Shown: piece by piece, positions 16,675 to 25,427 of the stretch
How the letters are laid out: every line of letters begins with the position of its first letter
How positions within the stretch are numbered: the first letter of the stretch is position 1
The notes under the pieces: generated by a model
What the model was told of the DNA's origin: nothing
Databases searched by the model: none
Seen by the model: the letters and a program-made list of their open reading frames with translations, nothing else
Translations under genes and position numbers: made by a program
Assembly (NCBI GenBank): GCA_050011895.1
Contig: JBEKIF010000034.1
Coordinates: forward strand, 1-44,769
Direction: 5' to 3'
From: DATBGO01 sp050011895
Lineage (GTDB): Bacteria; Actinomycetota; Actinomycetes; Streptosporangiales; Streptosporangiaceae
DNA: 44,769 nucleotides

Positions 16675-17550
16675 CTACGTGGCCGGGGATGGCGGAGGCG
16701 CGGTGATGGCCCAGCGGATGGCGTGCATCATGGCGTGGCCGGCGGGGCGGACCACCGCAGCCTCGGTCACCGGCAGGCGGGGCAGGCGAAGGGGCCGCCG
16801 GGCCCATCCGGGCAGCAGCGACACCGCTGCGGCGGCCAGCACACCATACGGCGCTCGGGCGATGACCGGAAGCGGCGGGCTGAGTAGCAGGAACCTGGCA
16901 GCCTCCAGGGCCTGGGCGGTGGCGGCCAGCTCGGCTTGGTACTGGATGATCCGGGCGGCGAGATCAGCCTCGGTGCGGGGCGGGTCGGGTACGCCGAGCT
17001 CGGCGCCGATCCTGGCCAGGTCAGCGAGGTAACCATCGCGTCCGGCCTGGTCGAGGGGCTCGGCACCGAAGCGGGTGTGAGCACGCAGAAAGCTGTCGGC
17101 CTCGGCGATGTGCACCCAGGTCAGCAGGTGCGGGTCCGAGGCCGCATACCGCCGCCCGTCGGGCGCGGTCCCGGCGACCCGCTGATGGATGGCCCGGACC
17201 CGCCCGATCGCTTGCTGCGCGTCGCTGGCCCGGCCGAACGTCGTGACTGCGAGGAAGTAGCTGGTCCGCTGCAGCCGCCCCCAGGGGTCGCCGCGGTAAC
17301 CCGAATGCCCGGCCACGGCAGCCATGGCCAGCGGATGCAGGGACTGCAGCAGCAGGGCCCTGATCCCGCCAATGAACATTGACGAATCCCCGTGCACGCG
17401 GCGGACTGGGCGATCCTCGGCGAACCAGCGCTCACCCGCGGCATCATGGATCATCCGGCGACGCGCCGGAGCCTCCGGCCCAGCTACCCGCTCGAAGATG
17501 GCCGCGCCGATCCGGCCGCGAACGCGGTCGGCAGCACCTGGACCTCCCAC
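16675..17550 (-). CDS. Oxygenase MpaB-family protein (DUF2236)
   Basis: The 291-residue product is a DUF2236/MpaB-like protein. It has RVHGDSSMFIGGIRALLLQS, LHPLAMAAVAGHSGYRGDPW, GRLQRTSYFLAVTTFG and DPHLLTWVHIAEADSFL in the family order. This family includes latex-clearing protein (haem-b rubber oxygenase) and the fungal MpaB. The His in HPLAMAAV..HS and the Arg/Thr in GRLQRT correspond to family-conserved positions around haem. In actinobacteria there are many paralogues of unknown substrate. The start is GTG 17550. Six bases before it stands GATAAT with little Shine-Dalgarno signal, so the message may be leaderless. It is divergent from the small hypothetical gene at 17725. Confidence 0.85.
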   Translation of the reverse strand: MGGPGAADRVRGRIGAAIFERVAGPEAPARRRMIHDAAGERWFAEDRPVRRVHGDSSMFIGGIRALLLQSLHPLAMAAVAGHSGYRGDPWGRLQRTSYFLAVTTFGRASDAQQAIGRVRAIHQRVAGTAPDGRRYAASDPHLLTWVHIAEADSFLRAHTRFGAEPLDQAGRDGYLADLARIGAELGVPDPPRTEADLAARIIQYQAELAATAQALEAARFLLLSPPLPVIARAPYGVLAAAAVSLLPGWARRPLRLPRLPVTEAAVVRPAGHAMMHAIRWAITAPPPSPAT

Positions 17551-17724
17551 CTTCTCATTATCCCCGGGCCTGGATTCACTTCAGCCCGCACCCATCCAGA
17601 GGTCCTGTTCGCTGCTGTAACCGCGCTCGCCCGCGTGGCGGGCGGGCCGCGAAGCTGCATCCTCCGCCGCACCTGGAGGCGGGTGGACCGGGAGTCCTTG
17701 GTCAGGCGGGGCTATGCTCCAGCG

Positions 17725-18096
17725 ATGGCTGACGAAGTCGAACTCATCCTTCAGCTGCCGCGTGATAGCGCGGTGGACCGTCAACTTCGCGAGGACCCGC
17801 CGCTGAGCGTCTCAGACGGCCGGGTAGTGATCGAGCGGTTTCCCGCCGACGCGGAGGGCCGGATCCTGCCGCCTCCAGCGGGCGAGGTGGTCCTTTCGGT
17901 CCTGTCGCCAGAGACGCTGTCGCGTGAGGCCGAGCAGGTCAGACTCGTCATCAGGCGAGCCGCTGCCGATGGTGGGCCGCTCGTCGTGCTGGTTCAGGCC
18001 GCCGAGGAACTGCGCGACGACGAGCTGGCAGCGGTGCTTGACGCAGCCGCCCGTACGCGGCGCGTCGTGCTGCTGCGAGTGCTCGGCGGCATCTGA
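17725..18096 (+). CDS. Hypothetical protein, probably leaderless
   Basis: A 123-residue protein starting MADEVELILQLPRDSAVD. The composition is acidic, with Ile/Leu/Val strands and Arg-rich helices (ETLSREAEQVRLVIRRAAAD, then GPLVVLVQAAEELRDDELAA and a final RRVVLLRVLGG). Codon use is normal for the region (third positions mostly G/C). I do not recognise a family. The fold is likely alpha/beta. TATGCT at 17713-17718, six bases before the ATG, is the pattern of an actinobacterial leaderless promoter, and no Shine-Dalgarno sequence is seen. An in-frame extension upstream to 17392 overlaps the oxygenase gene and is not supported. Confidence 0.6.
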   Translation: MADEVELILQLPRDSAVDRQLREDPPLSVSDGRVVIERFPADAEGRILPPPAGEVVLSVLSPETLSREAEQVRLVIRRAAADGGPLVVLVQAAEELRDDELAAVLDAAARTRRVVLLRVLGGI

Positions 18097-18185
18097 GCGG
18101 CCCGACCCAAGCGGCCGCGCTCAGGCGCTGGCCCGCGCCTGGGAACCACAGTTATCGCGAGCGCCGGATGGGTTGGCACGTTGGT

Positions 18186-19436
18186 TCAGCTGGTACTTGC
18201 CTCGAAGCGGTCGACGAGTTCCCTGGCAAGCGCCAGGGATGACGTGGCGGCCGGGGAAGGGGCATTCCTGACGTGTGTTGCGCCAGGCGTCTGCGAGATC
18301 ACGAAGTCGTCGAGGAGCCGGCCGTCGCGGCCGACCGCCTGTGCCCGGACGCCGCTTGTCGCGTGCGGGTCGATTCTCATCGACTGAATGACGGGAACGT
18401 ACTGCGAGCAGGCCCGGGCGAACGCCTTGCGGCTAGCGGCCATCCTCAGCTCGCTGATCCCGGTGCGCCAGAAGTTCTTCGCGACGATCCAGGTACCTGG
18501 CCAGGTCAGGGTGTTGAGCAGGTCGTGGGGGTTAACCGTCCAGACCTCATACGCGTCGCGGGCCGCCACCAGCATGGCGGTCGGCCCCAGCATGACGTGC
18601 CCGTCGATATGCCTGGTCACATGGACCCCGAGGAACGGCAGCTCCGGGTCGGGGACCGGGTAGACCATGCCGCGAACCACCTGCGGCTGGCCGGCCGCCA
18701 GCCGAAGATATGCACCCCGGAAGGGCACGATGCGCGGATCCGCTGACGCCCCGGCCGAGACGGCCAGGCGATCTGACCACAGCCCGGCGCACAGGATGGC
18801 CGAAGCGGCGCGGTAGGAGCCGTCAGCGTGCGCGAGCACGGTCTGCCCGTGCTCGCGCCGCACTGCGCTGACCGTGCAGCCCAGCGCGAAGGTCACTCCG
18901 CTGCCGCGTAGTTCTCGTTCCATGGCACGGGCCACCGCGCCGTAATCGACGATCCCCGTTACCGGCGAGTGCAGCGCGGCCAGCCCCCGGCACTCGGGCT
19001 CTATATCGGTGATCTCGCCGGCCTCGACCCGGCGCAGCCCAGGGACGCCGTTGGCATGGCCGCGTGCCTCAAGCTCCGCCAGTCGCGGCAGCTCATCGTC
19101 TCGTACAGCGACGATCAGCTTCCCGCAGCGCTCATACCGGATCGCTTTCGCATCACAGAACTCGTACATGAGCCGGGCGCCCTCAACGCAAAGCCGGGCC
19201 TTGAGCGAACCTGGCTTGTAGTAGACCCCACTGTGAATCACGCCAGAGTTGTGGCCCGTCTGGTGATGCGCCACGGAGGCGTGCTTGTCGACGACGATGA
19301 GTCTCGAATCGGGGCGGCGGAGCAGCAGCTCACGGGCCACGGCGAGGCCCACGATCCCAGCGCCTACCACGGCGACGTCGTACCGTCCTGAGTCCCGGTC
19401 GCGGCCCGGGGACGGGCGGGACGAATTCCTGGTCAC
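18186..19436 (-). CDS. lhgO: L-2-hydroxyglutarate oxidase
   Basis: A 416-residue DAO-type FAD oxidoreductase. The dinucleotide site is GAGIVGLAVARELL at residues 25-38. The group-specific stretch TGHNSGVIHSGVYYKPGSLK (60-79) and the motif KARLCVEGARLMYEFCDA mark it as LhgO rather than glycerol-3-phosphate dehydrogenase or sarcosine oxidase. The C-terminus has IDPHATSGVRAQAVGRDGRL and DDFVI, as in LhgO. The enzyme oxidises L-2-hydroxyglutarate to 2-oxoglutarate, repairing a side product of 2-oxoglutarate metabolism, and passes electrons to the membrane or to oxygen. The start is GTG 19436. It is monocistronic; the MBL gene on the other strand is divergent with a 242-base gap. Confidence 0.92.
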   Translation of the reverse strand: MTRNSSRPSPGRDRDSGRYDVAVVGAGIVGLAVARELLLRRPDSRLIVVDKHASVAHHQTGHNSGVIHSGVYYKPGSLKARLCVEGARLMYEFCDAKAIRYERCGKLIVAVRDDELPRLAELEARGHANGVPGLRRVEAGEITDIEPECRGLAALHSPVTGIVDYGAVARAMERELRGSGVTFALGCTVSAVRREHGQTVLAHADGSYRAASAILCAGLWSDRLAVSAGASADPRIVPFRGAYLRLAAGQPQVVRGMVYPVPDPELPFLGVHVTRHIDGHVMLGPTAMLVAARDAYEVWTVNPHDLLNTLTWPGTWIVAKNFWRTGISELRMAASRKAFARACSQYVPVIQSMRIDPHATSGVRAQAVGRDGRLLDDFVISQTPGATHVRNAPSPAATSSLALARELVDRFEASTS

Positions 19437-19678
19437 CCGTCAGCACGATAGCGGGCCCGCCTCGTCCTGCGGTTTGCGGGGCATCCAGCGAGCACGCGGG
19501 CGCCGGACGGGCAGACCCATCCCGTTCAGCTGATCCCGCTGCGGCGAAACAGACCGCAGCCCTGAGGCCAGACATTGCCGCTGCGTGCGATGCTGAGGTC
19601 ACCGGCGCGGCGGCACCCGGCCGTGCCGAACGGTGGCCGGCGGCCGCTGCCGCGCGCCATGGAGGAAGGCCGGATGAG

Positions 19679-20623
19679 ATGAGCAGCATACGCGGTGACA
19701 TCAGTGTCCCCGGGCGGCCCGAGGTGTGTGAGGTGTCCGCCGGGATCTATGCCTACATCCAGCCCGACGGCACCTGGTGGATCAACAACACCGGCTTCCT
19801 GGTCGGGCCGCAGGGAGTCATCAGCATCGACTCCTGCTCCACCCAGCGCCGGACGCGGGCCTACCAGGACGCCATCGCGGCGGTGACGACCGCGCCGGTG
19901 CGCACGGTGGTCAACACCCATCATCACGGCGATCACACCTTCGGGAACTGCATGTTCCCGGGCGCGGCGATCGTGGCGCACGAGCGCGCGCGGGCGGAGG
20001 CTATCGCCTTCGGCCCGCCGCGGGACCTGGGGTTCTGGGACGGCCCTGACTGGGGTGACCTGGCTCTCGACCCGCCGTTTGTCACCTTCACCGACGAGAT
20101 AGCCGTGTACATCGGCGACCTGCGCGCGCAGGTCCGGCACGTCGGCACCGCCGCGCACACAACCAACGACTCGATCATCTGGATCCCCGAGCGCTCGGTG
20201 CTGTTCTGCGGCGACCTGATCTTCAACGGCGGCACGCCGTTTCTGCTCATGGGCTCGGTCTCCGGCGCCATCGAGGTCCTGGAGCACGTCGTTCGGCCGC
20301 TCGGCGCGCAGACCATCGTGCCCGGTCACGGCCCCGTCTTCACCGGCGCCGGGCCTATCGACGCCACGCTCGACTACCTCAGATTCGTGCAAGACGCCGC
20401 CGCCCGCGGCTATCACGCCGGGCTGTCCCCGCTGCAGGCTGCCCTCGAAACTGACCTGGACCGGTTCACGGGCTGGGCCGACGCCGAGCGGATCGCGGGC
20501 AATATGCACCGCGCCTACGCCGAGCTCGGCGGCGCCCCGCCCGGCGCTGCCATCGACATCCTCGCCGCGCTCGCCGACATGGTCGCCTACAACGGCGGCG
20601 TTCCCCTCACCTGCCTGGCCTGA
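19679..20623 (+). CDS. MBL-fold metallo-hydrolase
   Basis: The 314-residue product has the metallo-beta-lactamase motif HHHGDH at residues 81-86 (VVNTHHHGDHTFGNCMF), a following metal histidine in HVGTAAHTTNDSIIW, the bridging aspartate in VLFCGDLIFNGGTPF, and the terminal histidine in TIVPGHGPVF. Two metal ions would be bound. The start, ISVPGRPEVCEVSAGIYAYI, and the Trp-rich GTWWINNTGFLVG identify a group of about 300-residue actinobacterial enzymes often named 'cyclase' or quinoprotein-relay-like, without known substrate. The start at ATG 19679 is preceded by GGAGGAAGG about 10 bases away. It runs in the same direction as the amidotransferase gene 85 bases on, so they may share a transcript. 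Confidence 0.88.
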   Translation: MSSIRGDISVPGRPEVCEVSAGIYAYIQPDGTWWINNTGFLVGPQGVISIDSCSTQRRTRAYQDAIAAVTTAPVRTVVNTHHHGDHTFGNCMFPGAAIVAHERARAEAIAFGPPRDLGFWDGPDWGDLALDPPFVTFTDEIAVYIGDLRAQVRHVGTAAHTTNDSIIWIPERSVLFCGDLIFNGGTPFLLMGSVSGAIEVLEHVVRPLGAQTIVPGHGPVFTGAGPIDATLDYLRFVQDAAARGYHAGLSPLQAALETDLDRFTGWADAERIAGNMHRAYAELGGAPPGAAIDILAALADMVAYNGGVPLTCLA

Positions 20624-20708
20624 GCCGCTGCCCCACGCTGGCGGCCGGCGCCGCCTTCGGCCGGTTCAAAGCCGCCTGCCAGGGACCTGCGCCCCATAGT
20701 GTGACCTC

Positions 20709-21470
20709 GTGAAACCGTTCCTCCTGCTGGCCATCCGCGCCGAAGACGCCGCAGCGGACAACGAATACGAGTCGTTCCTGACCTACGCCGGCCTGGGCGA
20801 GCGCGATCTGCGCCGGGTCCGGCTGGAGCGGCGGCCGCTGGGGACCGTCGACCTGCAGGACTGGTCCGGGATCCTCCTTGGCGGCGGCCCGTTCAACGCC
20901 AGCGACCCGGAGGGCTCGAAATCGCCGGCTCAGCAGCGCGTCGAAGCGGACCTGCGCGGCCTGCTCGACTGGGTGATCACCGTTGACTTCCCGTTTCTGG
21001 GGGCCTGCTACGGCATCGGGACACTCGGCGGCCACCAGGGGGCGGTGGTCGACCGGCGGTACGCCGAACCTATCGGTTCCGTGCCGGTCACCCTCACTCG
21101 CGAGGGCCGGCAAGATCCGCTGCTGCGCGGGCTGCCCGCCACGTTCGACGCGTTCGTCGGCCATAAGGAGGCAATCAGCCGGCTGCCGCACCACGCCGTC
21201 CTGCTCGCCAGTTCCCCTTCCTGCCCGGTCCAGGCGTTCAGGATCGGCTCGCACGTCTATGCCACGCAGTTCCACCCCGAGCTGGATGTGACCGGCCTAT
21301 GCACCCGGATCGACGTCTACAAGCACGCCGGTTACTTCGACCCTGGACAGGCCGACGAACTCAAGGCGCTGGCCCGCCGCAGCAGCGTCACCCACCCGCC
21401 CGCTATCTTGCGCCGGTTCGTCCAGCGCTACGCCCACAGCAGGCCGGCCCAGGCCGAAGCGGGGCCGTAG
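20709..21470 (+). CDS. Class I glutamine amidotransferase-like protein
   Basis: A 253-residue protein with a GATase1 fold. The nucleophile is Cys100 in FPFLGACYGIGTLGGHQG, and the His189-Glu191 pair is in YATQFHPELD. Oxyanion and loop segments such as GILLGGGPFNASD (57-68) are in the usual place. The hydrolysis of glutamine to ammonia is the expected reaction. No synthetase or acceptor domain is attached, as in the GuaA-type stand-alone amidotransferases of the YfeJ group. In that group the target is usually unclear, and some act on gamma-glutamyl peptides. The start is GTG 20709. It follows the MBL gene by 85 bases. Confidence 0.9.
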   Translation: MKPFLLLAIRAEDAAADNEYESFLTYAGLGERDLRRVRLERRPLGTVDLQDWSGILLGGGPFNASDPEGSKSPAQQRVEADLRGLLDWVITVDFPFLGACYGIGTLGGHQGAVVDRRYAEPIGSVPVTLTREGRQDPLLRGLPATFDAFVGHKEAISRLPHHAVLLASSPSCPVQAFRIGSHVYATQFHPELDVTGLCTRIDVYKHAGYFDPGQADELKALARRSSVTHPPAILRRFVQRYAHSRPAQAEAGP

Positions 21471-21511
21471 CCGCCGGCTGCCGAGGATGCGCTGTGCGGG
21501 CGGGTGGCCGC

Positions 21512-21784
21512 TCACCTCGGTGACGACGTGCCGCGCCTGACGAACCATGCTGCCACCAAGCAGATCACGCCTACGACGAGGGCGGCCGCGCCGCGGAGAG
21601 GACGGCTTTCCTTCGCCCGGGATGCCGGATGGGTGATGGTGCCCAGGATGCTGGGCAGCGACTTCGCTGGCTCCGCAAAGTACAGGATGGCGGCGATGAT
21701 CGCCAGGACGGCGATGATGAGCAGGACGATAACGGCAATAATCCTGACGGAGGACCGGCCCTCCGCCGCGTTTTCAGGACTCAC
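21512..21784 (-). CDS. Small two-helix membrane protein
   Basis: A 90-residue protein with a short polar start, a long hydrophobic helix (about 13-40, IIAVIVLLIIAVLAIIAAIL), a polar loop with AEPAKSLPSILG and a second helix (about 65-83, AALVVGVICLVAAWFV), ending in RRG. Similar two-helix proteins are common unnamed genes in actinobacteria. The GTG start at 21784 has AAGGAG 6 bases upstream. No domain name can be given. It converges with the amidotransferase (41 bases between stops). Confidence 0.75.
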   Translation of the reverse strand: MSPENAAEGRSSVRIIAVIVLLIIAVLAIIAAILYFAEPAKSLPSILGTITHPASRAKESRPLRGAAALVVGVICLVAAWFVRRGTSSPR

Positions 21785-22041
21785 GTGGTCTCCTTAGATA
21801 TCGCTCAGCCTTTCTGCAGCTGCGCGGTGCAGGGCTGCTACCAGTCTGACCACGTTAGGACCTCGTCAGGACCCGTTAGCGCGCTGGTCACCGCCAGTGC
21901 CGGATTCGTGATCATCATGCCGCAGCCAGCTTTCCCGCCGGTCGGCCTGGTCCCGGCGCAAGACCAGCGCAAGACCTCAAGCCCGGCGCTCGCGCGCGGG
22001 TCGAGCTGGGAGCGCGCAGTCATGGGGTGCGGAAATAACGC

Positions 22042-22464
22042 CTAGCGTTTGAGGTATTGGTCCGCTAGGCTGGGCGGCGCGCAGGCCAGCCAGCCGTCGA
22101 TAATCGCGTCTCGCAGCGCCTTAACGGAGACTCTCCGCAACTGAACGAGAACCGCTGAATATCCGTCGAAGTGCGGAATCGTAAAGAAGATTCCCGGATT
22201 CGCAGCGAGCACAGCCTCCTTCTCGCCGAGATCCTCGACGCGAACAGCCAGGATGGGTCCAGCTGGCGGGGTCTCGTCGCCGAACCGCTTTAGATCCGCC
22301 TTACTGAACGGCCGTTCCCACGCGAATGCCTTACGCGCCACGTACCAGGTCCGGTTGCCGTGACGGTCATTTTCAGTAACCCCGGGCAGCTCCAAGGCCA
22401 TCACGGCCACGTCGTCGGTAGTTGCCACACTGGCACCGTACTGCTGTCGGAACTCACGGTCCAT
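22042..22464 (-). CDS. MmcQ/YjbR-family DNA-binding-like protein
   Basis: From ATG 22464 the product has 140 residues. It begins near the family's usual start, TTDDVAVMALELPGVTEND, followed by GNRTWYVARKAFAWERPFS, ILAVRVEDLGEKEAVLA, FFTIPHFDGYSAVLVQLRRV and an end in ALRDAIIDGWLACAPPSLAD. YjbR/MmcQ proteins have a CyaY-like fold with a double-wing arrangement. DNA binding has been suggested from structure but no target is proven. A longer frame (start near 22536) adds residues unlike the family. The ribosome binding site is weak. The upstream region also holds the terminator of the beta-helix gene, so this gene needs its own promoter. Confidence 0.85.
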   Translation of the reverse strand: MDREFRQQYGASVATTDDVAVMALELPGVTENDRHGNRTWYVARKAFAWERPFSKADLKRFGDETPPAGPILAVRVEDLGEKEAVLAANPGIFFTIPHFDGYSAVLVQLRRVSVKALRDAIIDGWLACAPPSLADQYLKR

Positions 22465-22545
22465 TACGCCGCACACCGCACGTGATGGCCACGTAAAACG
22501 CGCCGCTCCCGGGTAGTGCCCCTGGCTGCGTCGCACTAGGAATGA

Positions 22546-22580
22546 GATCGGCCCCGGCAGGGACGCTGCCGGGGCCGATC
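22546..22580 (-). terminator. Rho-independent-type hairpin after the beta-helix gene
   Basis: GATCGGCCCCGGCAG (22546-22560) and its perfect reverse complement (22566-22580) flank a five-base loop, giving a 15-bp GC-rich stem. It lies 22 bases past the stop of the minus-strand beta-helix gene. No T run follows. Confidence 0.85.
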
Positions 22581-22601
22581 GTCGATTGCTGGGTGCGCGG
22601 G

Positions 22602-23891
22602 TCAGTTGTTGGCCGAGATGTGCGTCTTCACGTGGCGGAACACGTTGCTGCGCAGACCATGTGCGGTTACCGGCTTGCTGAGCCAGATGCCGATCGCATC
22701 GCGGAAAATGAGGTTGCGGGCGATGGTGACGCTGACGGGTGTGCCGCCGGAGAACACCAGCACTCCGGTCGTCTGCAGATCTTCGGGGGAAGCGGGCGAG
22801 TCGAGCGTATCGCCGTCGATGTTGTTCTTGCCGATGACGTTGCCGATGATCTTGTTGCCGCTGAGGTCCTCGAACTTGCCTGGGCCAATCGTGTGGGCGT
22901 GCATGGTCACGCCGGACAGCCCATTGCCGGCGATGTAATTGCCCACGACCAGGTTGTCATACGAGGCGGTGCCAGCTGAGGCGTTGGCAAAGAGCACGCC
23001 CGCGCCGTCGCCTTTCAGCCCGTTGAACGTAACGACGTTGTGCGCGATCACGTTGTCGTACACCCCGGCAACCGACGGCTGCGGATTGCCCGCGGCGTCC
23101 AGGGCGGCGGGGTTGTGCCCCGGCACGGTGATCCCGCAGTCGGTGGCATTCCTGGTGACAACGTTGTCGGCGACGACGTTGTGGTCGGTGGGTCCGGTCT
23201 CGTCGGTCAGCAGGACCCCTCCGGAGTTACCCTTGATCAGGTTCCCGCGGATCGTCGAGTACGCGACGCTCAGGAAGTGAACGCCCTCGCCGCAGTCACC
23301 GGGGGCCTGTCCCTCCGCGGCGCATTCGAAGTACGTCGAAACGGGCGGGACGCCGCCGCCAAGGTCGTTGTGGACCACGGCGTTGTGCTCGATCGAGATG
23401 TCACTGATGGTGCCGGTCACACCCGCGGCGAGGATGCCCTCGCCCAGGGCGTCCCGGACCGTGAAGCCACTGACCTTTGCATGGGAGCTGAGGATGACCA
23501 CCCCGGCGAAGATGGTCAACGGCCCGACCCCCGGCACGGTGACCGTCAGCGCCGGCTTGACATTCGTCTCATCGATGATCGCTTGCCTGCCCTCTAGCGA
23601 CAGCGGCTTGCCGATGACCACCTGCTCGTGATACACCCCCCGGCACACCACGACCGTGCCCCAGCTGGGTGCCGCGTCGATCGCTGACCGGATCGTCCGG
23701 AAAGCGGCCGACCGGCAGGACCGGTCAGCGTTCGAGGCCCTGCCTTGCGGGGAAACGTACACGACGCCCTTGTGACCGCCGTGCGATCCTGAATCGGCTG
23801 AAGCCACACCCGCCTGCCCGACCAGAGCGCCGGCCACCACCGCCGGCACCAGGAGCGCGCCCGCCAGGCGGGCAACTCGACGACATCTCAT
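22602..23891 (-). CDS. Secreted right-handed parallel beta-helix protein
   Basis: The 429-residue product has a clear signal peptide (RRVARLAGALLVPAVVAGAL, Ala-Ser-Ala near 31-33). After a Gly/His-rich linker comes the typical start of pectate-lyase/NosD-like helices: FRTIRSAIDAAPSWGTVVVC, GVYHEQVVIGKPLSLEGR. Repeating turns follow with Asn ladders (IEHNAVVHNDLGGG, STIRGNLIKGNSGGVLLTDE, NVVADNVVTRNATDCGI, NVIAHNVVTFNGLKGDGAGV, NLVVGNYIAGNGLSGVTMHA). Two cysteines close to one another may form a disulphide. Such proteins bind or cleave polysaccharide. The repeat is of the PbH1/NosD kind without visible catalytic Asp cluster, so a binding or structural role is possible. It is monocistronic, with a dyad upstream and a strong terminator downstream. 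Confidence 0.88.
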   Translation of the reverse strand: MRCRRVARLAGALLVPAVVAGALVGQAGVASADSGSHGGHKGVVYVSPQGRASNADRSCRSAAFRTIRSAIDAAPSWGTVVVCRGVYHEQVVIGKPLSLEGRQAIIDETNVKPALTVTVPGVGPLTIFAGVVILSSHAKVSGFTVRDALGEGILAAGVTGTISDISIEHNAVVHNDLGGGVPPVSTYFECAAEGQAPGDCGEGVHFLSVAYSTIRGNLIKGNSGGVLLTDETGPTDHNVVADNVVTRNATDCGITVPGHNPAALDAAGNPQPSVAGVYDNVIAHNVVTFNGLKGDGAGVLFANASAGTASYDNLVVGNYIAGNGLSGVTMHAHTIGPGKFEDLSGNKIIGNVIGKNNIDGDTLDSPASPEDLQTTGVLVFSGGTPVSVTIARNLIFRDAIGIWLSKPVTAHGLRSNVFRHVKTHISANN

Positions 23892-23928
23892 GATCTTCCC
23901 CTCAGAGCGAACACCGATTTAGCCGCAA

Positions 23929-23972
23929 ATTATACACATTCGCCCCATCAACTGCTCTGACGGGGCGAATGT
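23929..23972 (-). promoter_or_regulatory. Inverted repeat and TATAAT box upstream of the beta-helix gene
   Basis: On the minus strand a perfect 11-base inverted repeat (ACATTCGCCCC, 23936-23946, and its reverse complement at 23962-23972, with a 15-base spacer) ends one base before TATAAT (23934-23929), a consensus -10 about 38 bases before the ATG. No matching -35 stands at 16-18 bases. The arms occupy that place, as expected for an activator or repressor operator. As RNA, the arms could instead form a hairpin if transcription starts further upstream. Confidence 0.5.
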
Positions 23973-24555
23973 AAGGCGCGCGAGGAGCCCTCGGGGTGCA
24001 CATAACCCCGGATATATTCGCGCGTCCTGTGACCAGGCCGTGCGTAAGGCGGGCCTCAGTCGACCGCTGTCGACGGAGGACGGGACTCGGGACCCGGGAG
24101 GCGGGGATCGAGATCGCGAGAACCGCAGGGGACCCCGCACTCCCATAAGCGCCGACGGCAAGTCCCTGGCGGCGCAGTTCCAGATCGGCCGACTCCACCT
24201 CTTCTGATTCCCACCGCGGCGAGCCGGGCCGGACGCCGGTCACCGTGCAGGCCAGCGATTGCGTCCGCATTCTCGATCGAGCGGCCAAAGTCGCGTGCCG
24301 CTACTACGGCTTGCCGTCGGCGCGGTCAGAACTGGGCGGGTTAGTCGCCGGCCTTCGGCCACCAAGCCAACAAATATTATCCGTGTAGCGCGGAGTCTGG
24401 GCGCGCGGCGACGCCTCGAACCGTCTCATGCCGCAAGCGAAAGCTCTTCGCCCGGTTCCTTCTTCGTTGATGATGAATCGGCGTGGCAAGCCTTCGTGAT
24501 CGCTTAGGCTGATGGCATAGGCGCTAGACCTAACCCCGAAGCGGAGTGACAAACA
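23973..24555. other. Long gene-free stretch between beta-helix gene and lsr2
   Basis: About 580 bases with no reading frame that looks coded: the available frames have no family motif and no ribosome binding site. A locally AT-richer patch surrounds 24360-24385 (AACAAATATTATCC). No hairpin or repeat stands out. It must hold the promoter of lsr2, but I cannot place its hexamers with confidence. Confidence 0.5.
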
Positions 24556-24876
24556 GTGGCTCAACGGACACAGATCCTGTATGTAGACGACATTGACGGC
24601 AGTGCAGCCGAGGGCACCGTCAGGTTCGGAATCGATGGCGCAGACTACGAGATCGACCTGAACAAGAAGCACGCGGACCAGTTCGCCAAGGCCATTCGCC
24701 CCTACATTGATGCAGCCCGCAAGGTGCCATCATCTCGCCGGCCAGCACGAGGCCCGCGTCCGGCCCGGCATAACCAGTCCGATGTCCGGGCGTGGGCCCG
24801 CGCTCAGGGTCTCAAGATCTCTGACCGGGGCCGCATCCCTGCGGACATGCTAGCCAAGTACGAGTCTGCGCACTAG
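24556..24876 (+). CDS. lsr2: Lsr2-type nucleoid-associated protein
   Basis: A 106-residue protein with both Lsr2 domains. The N-terminal oligomerisation domain has QILYVDDIDGSAAEGTVRF, then GADYEIDLNKKHADQFAKAI. The C-terminal DNA-binding domain has SDVRAWARAQGLKISDRGRI with the AT-hook-like RGR, ending PADMLAKYESAH. A Pro/Arg/Ser-rich linker (RRPARGPRPARHN) joins them. Lsr2 binds AT-rich DNA in the minor groove, bridges it and silences horizontally acquired genes, like H-NS in enterobacteria. Streptomycetes often have two copies, and this may be the genome's main or second copy. The start is GTG 24556, with CGGAGTGAC 7 bases upstream. The gene stands alone between two gene-free stretches. 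Confidence 0.95.
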   Translation: MAQRTQILYVDDIDGSAAEGTVRFGIDGADYEIDLNKKHADQFAKAIRPYIDAARKVPSSRRPARGPRPARHNQSDVRAWARAQGLKISDRGRIPADMLAKYESAH

Positions 24877-25427
24877 GCGGAGGCCTGGCGGGCAAGCCAC
24901 ACTCGCCAGAATCCTTGTACCAGCACCTCGCAATTGGCGCCAGGACAGCCGAGATAACGCAATCGGGCGCTGGGCGCCAGGCAGCCGTTGGGCAACCATC
25001 CCGGGGACCAATACCCGAGCGGCCAGCTGTTGCTAGCACCGGTCCTGCCCCAGCTCAGGCGGAATTCGGCGCCGGTCAGCGCTGACTCCACGGTGCCGCC
25101 AGATGCGCCGGGTAAGACTCAAAGGCGTCCTGCTCTTTACGATCGGGGTCAGGAGAATGCCGGCCGGACAGATTGACCATTCTGCGTGAGGGCGGCCGGC
25201 CGACGGTTTCGCCTCGATCGACACCGGCGGGACACGCCGCCCGGAAGCGCGCGGATTCTCGTTGAGCAGTAGCGGCGGCAGCGAGAGTAGTGCGCTCGCC
25301 GGCATCGCACCCGAGGACGTGGCAGTACTCGACATCCCTGCGCCCTGGTCCGTGAGTGTCTCGGGACTTCGGGCCCTGGCGATCTGGAGGTCCTACGGCG
25401 ACGATCTAACCACCGGAGGTGGTAGCG
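24877..25427. other. Gene-free stretch downstream of lsr2
   Basis: About 550 bases without a supportable coding frame, tRNA or repeat. Short frames on both strands lack motifs and ribosome binding sites. The last part carries the GGAGG (25415-25419) of the acetyltransferase fusion gene. A degraded gene is possible, but I recognised no family. Confidence 0.4.

Noticed and set aside
23892..23990. Possible riboswitch (ydaO/c-di-AMP type) before the secreted beta-helix gene
   Set aside because: Such elements precede wall hydrolases in actinobacteria, but the conserved core text is not seen and the dyad lies next to a -10 box.
23902..24288. Minus-strand 128-residue frame upstream of the beta-helix gene
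   Set aside because: No ribosome binding site or family; it spans the perfect inverted repeat and TATAAT box, which fit a control region better.
24873..25335. Short frames in the gene-free stretch after lsr2
   Set aside because: No start signals, no motifs; frames on several strands overlap equally.
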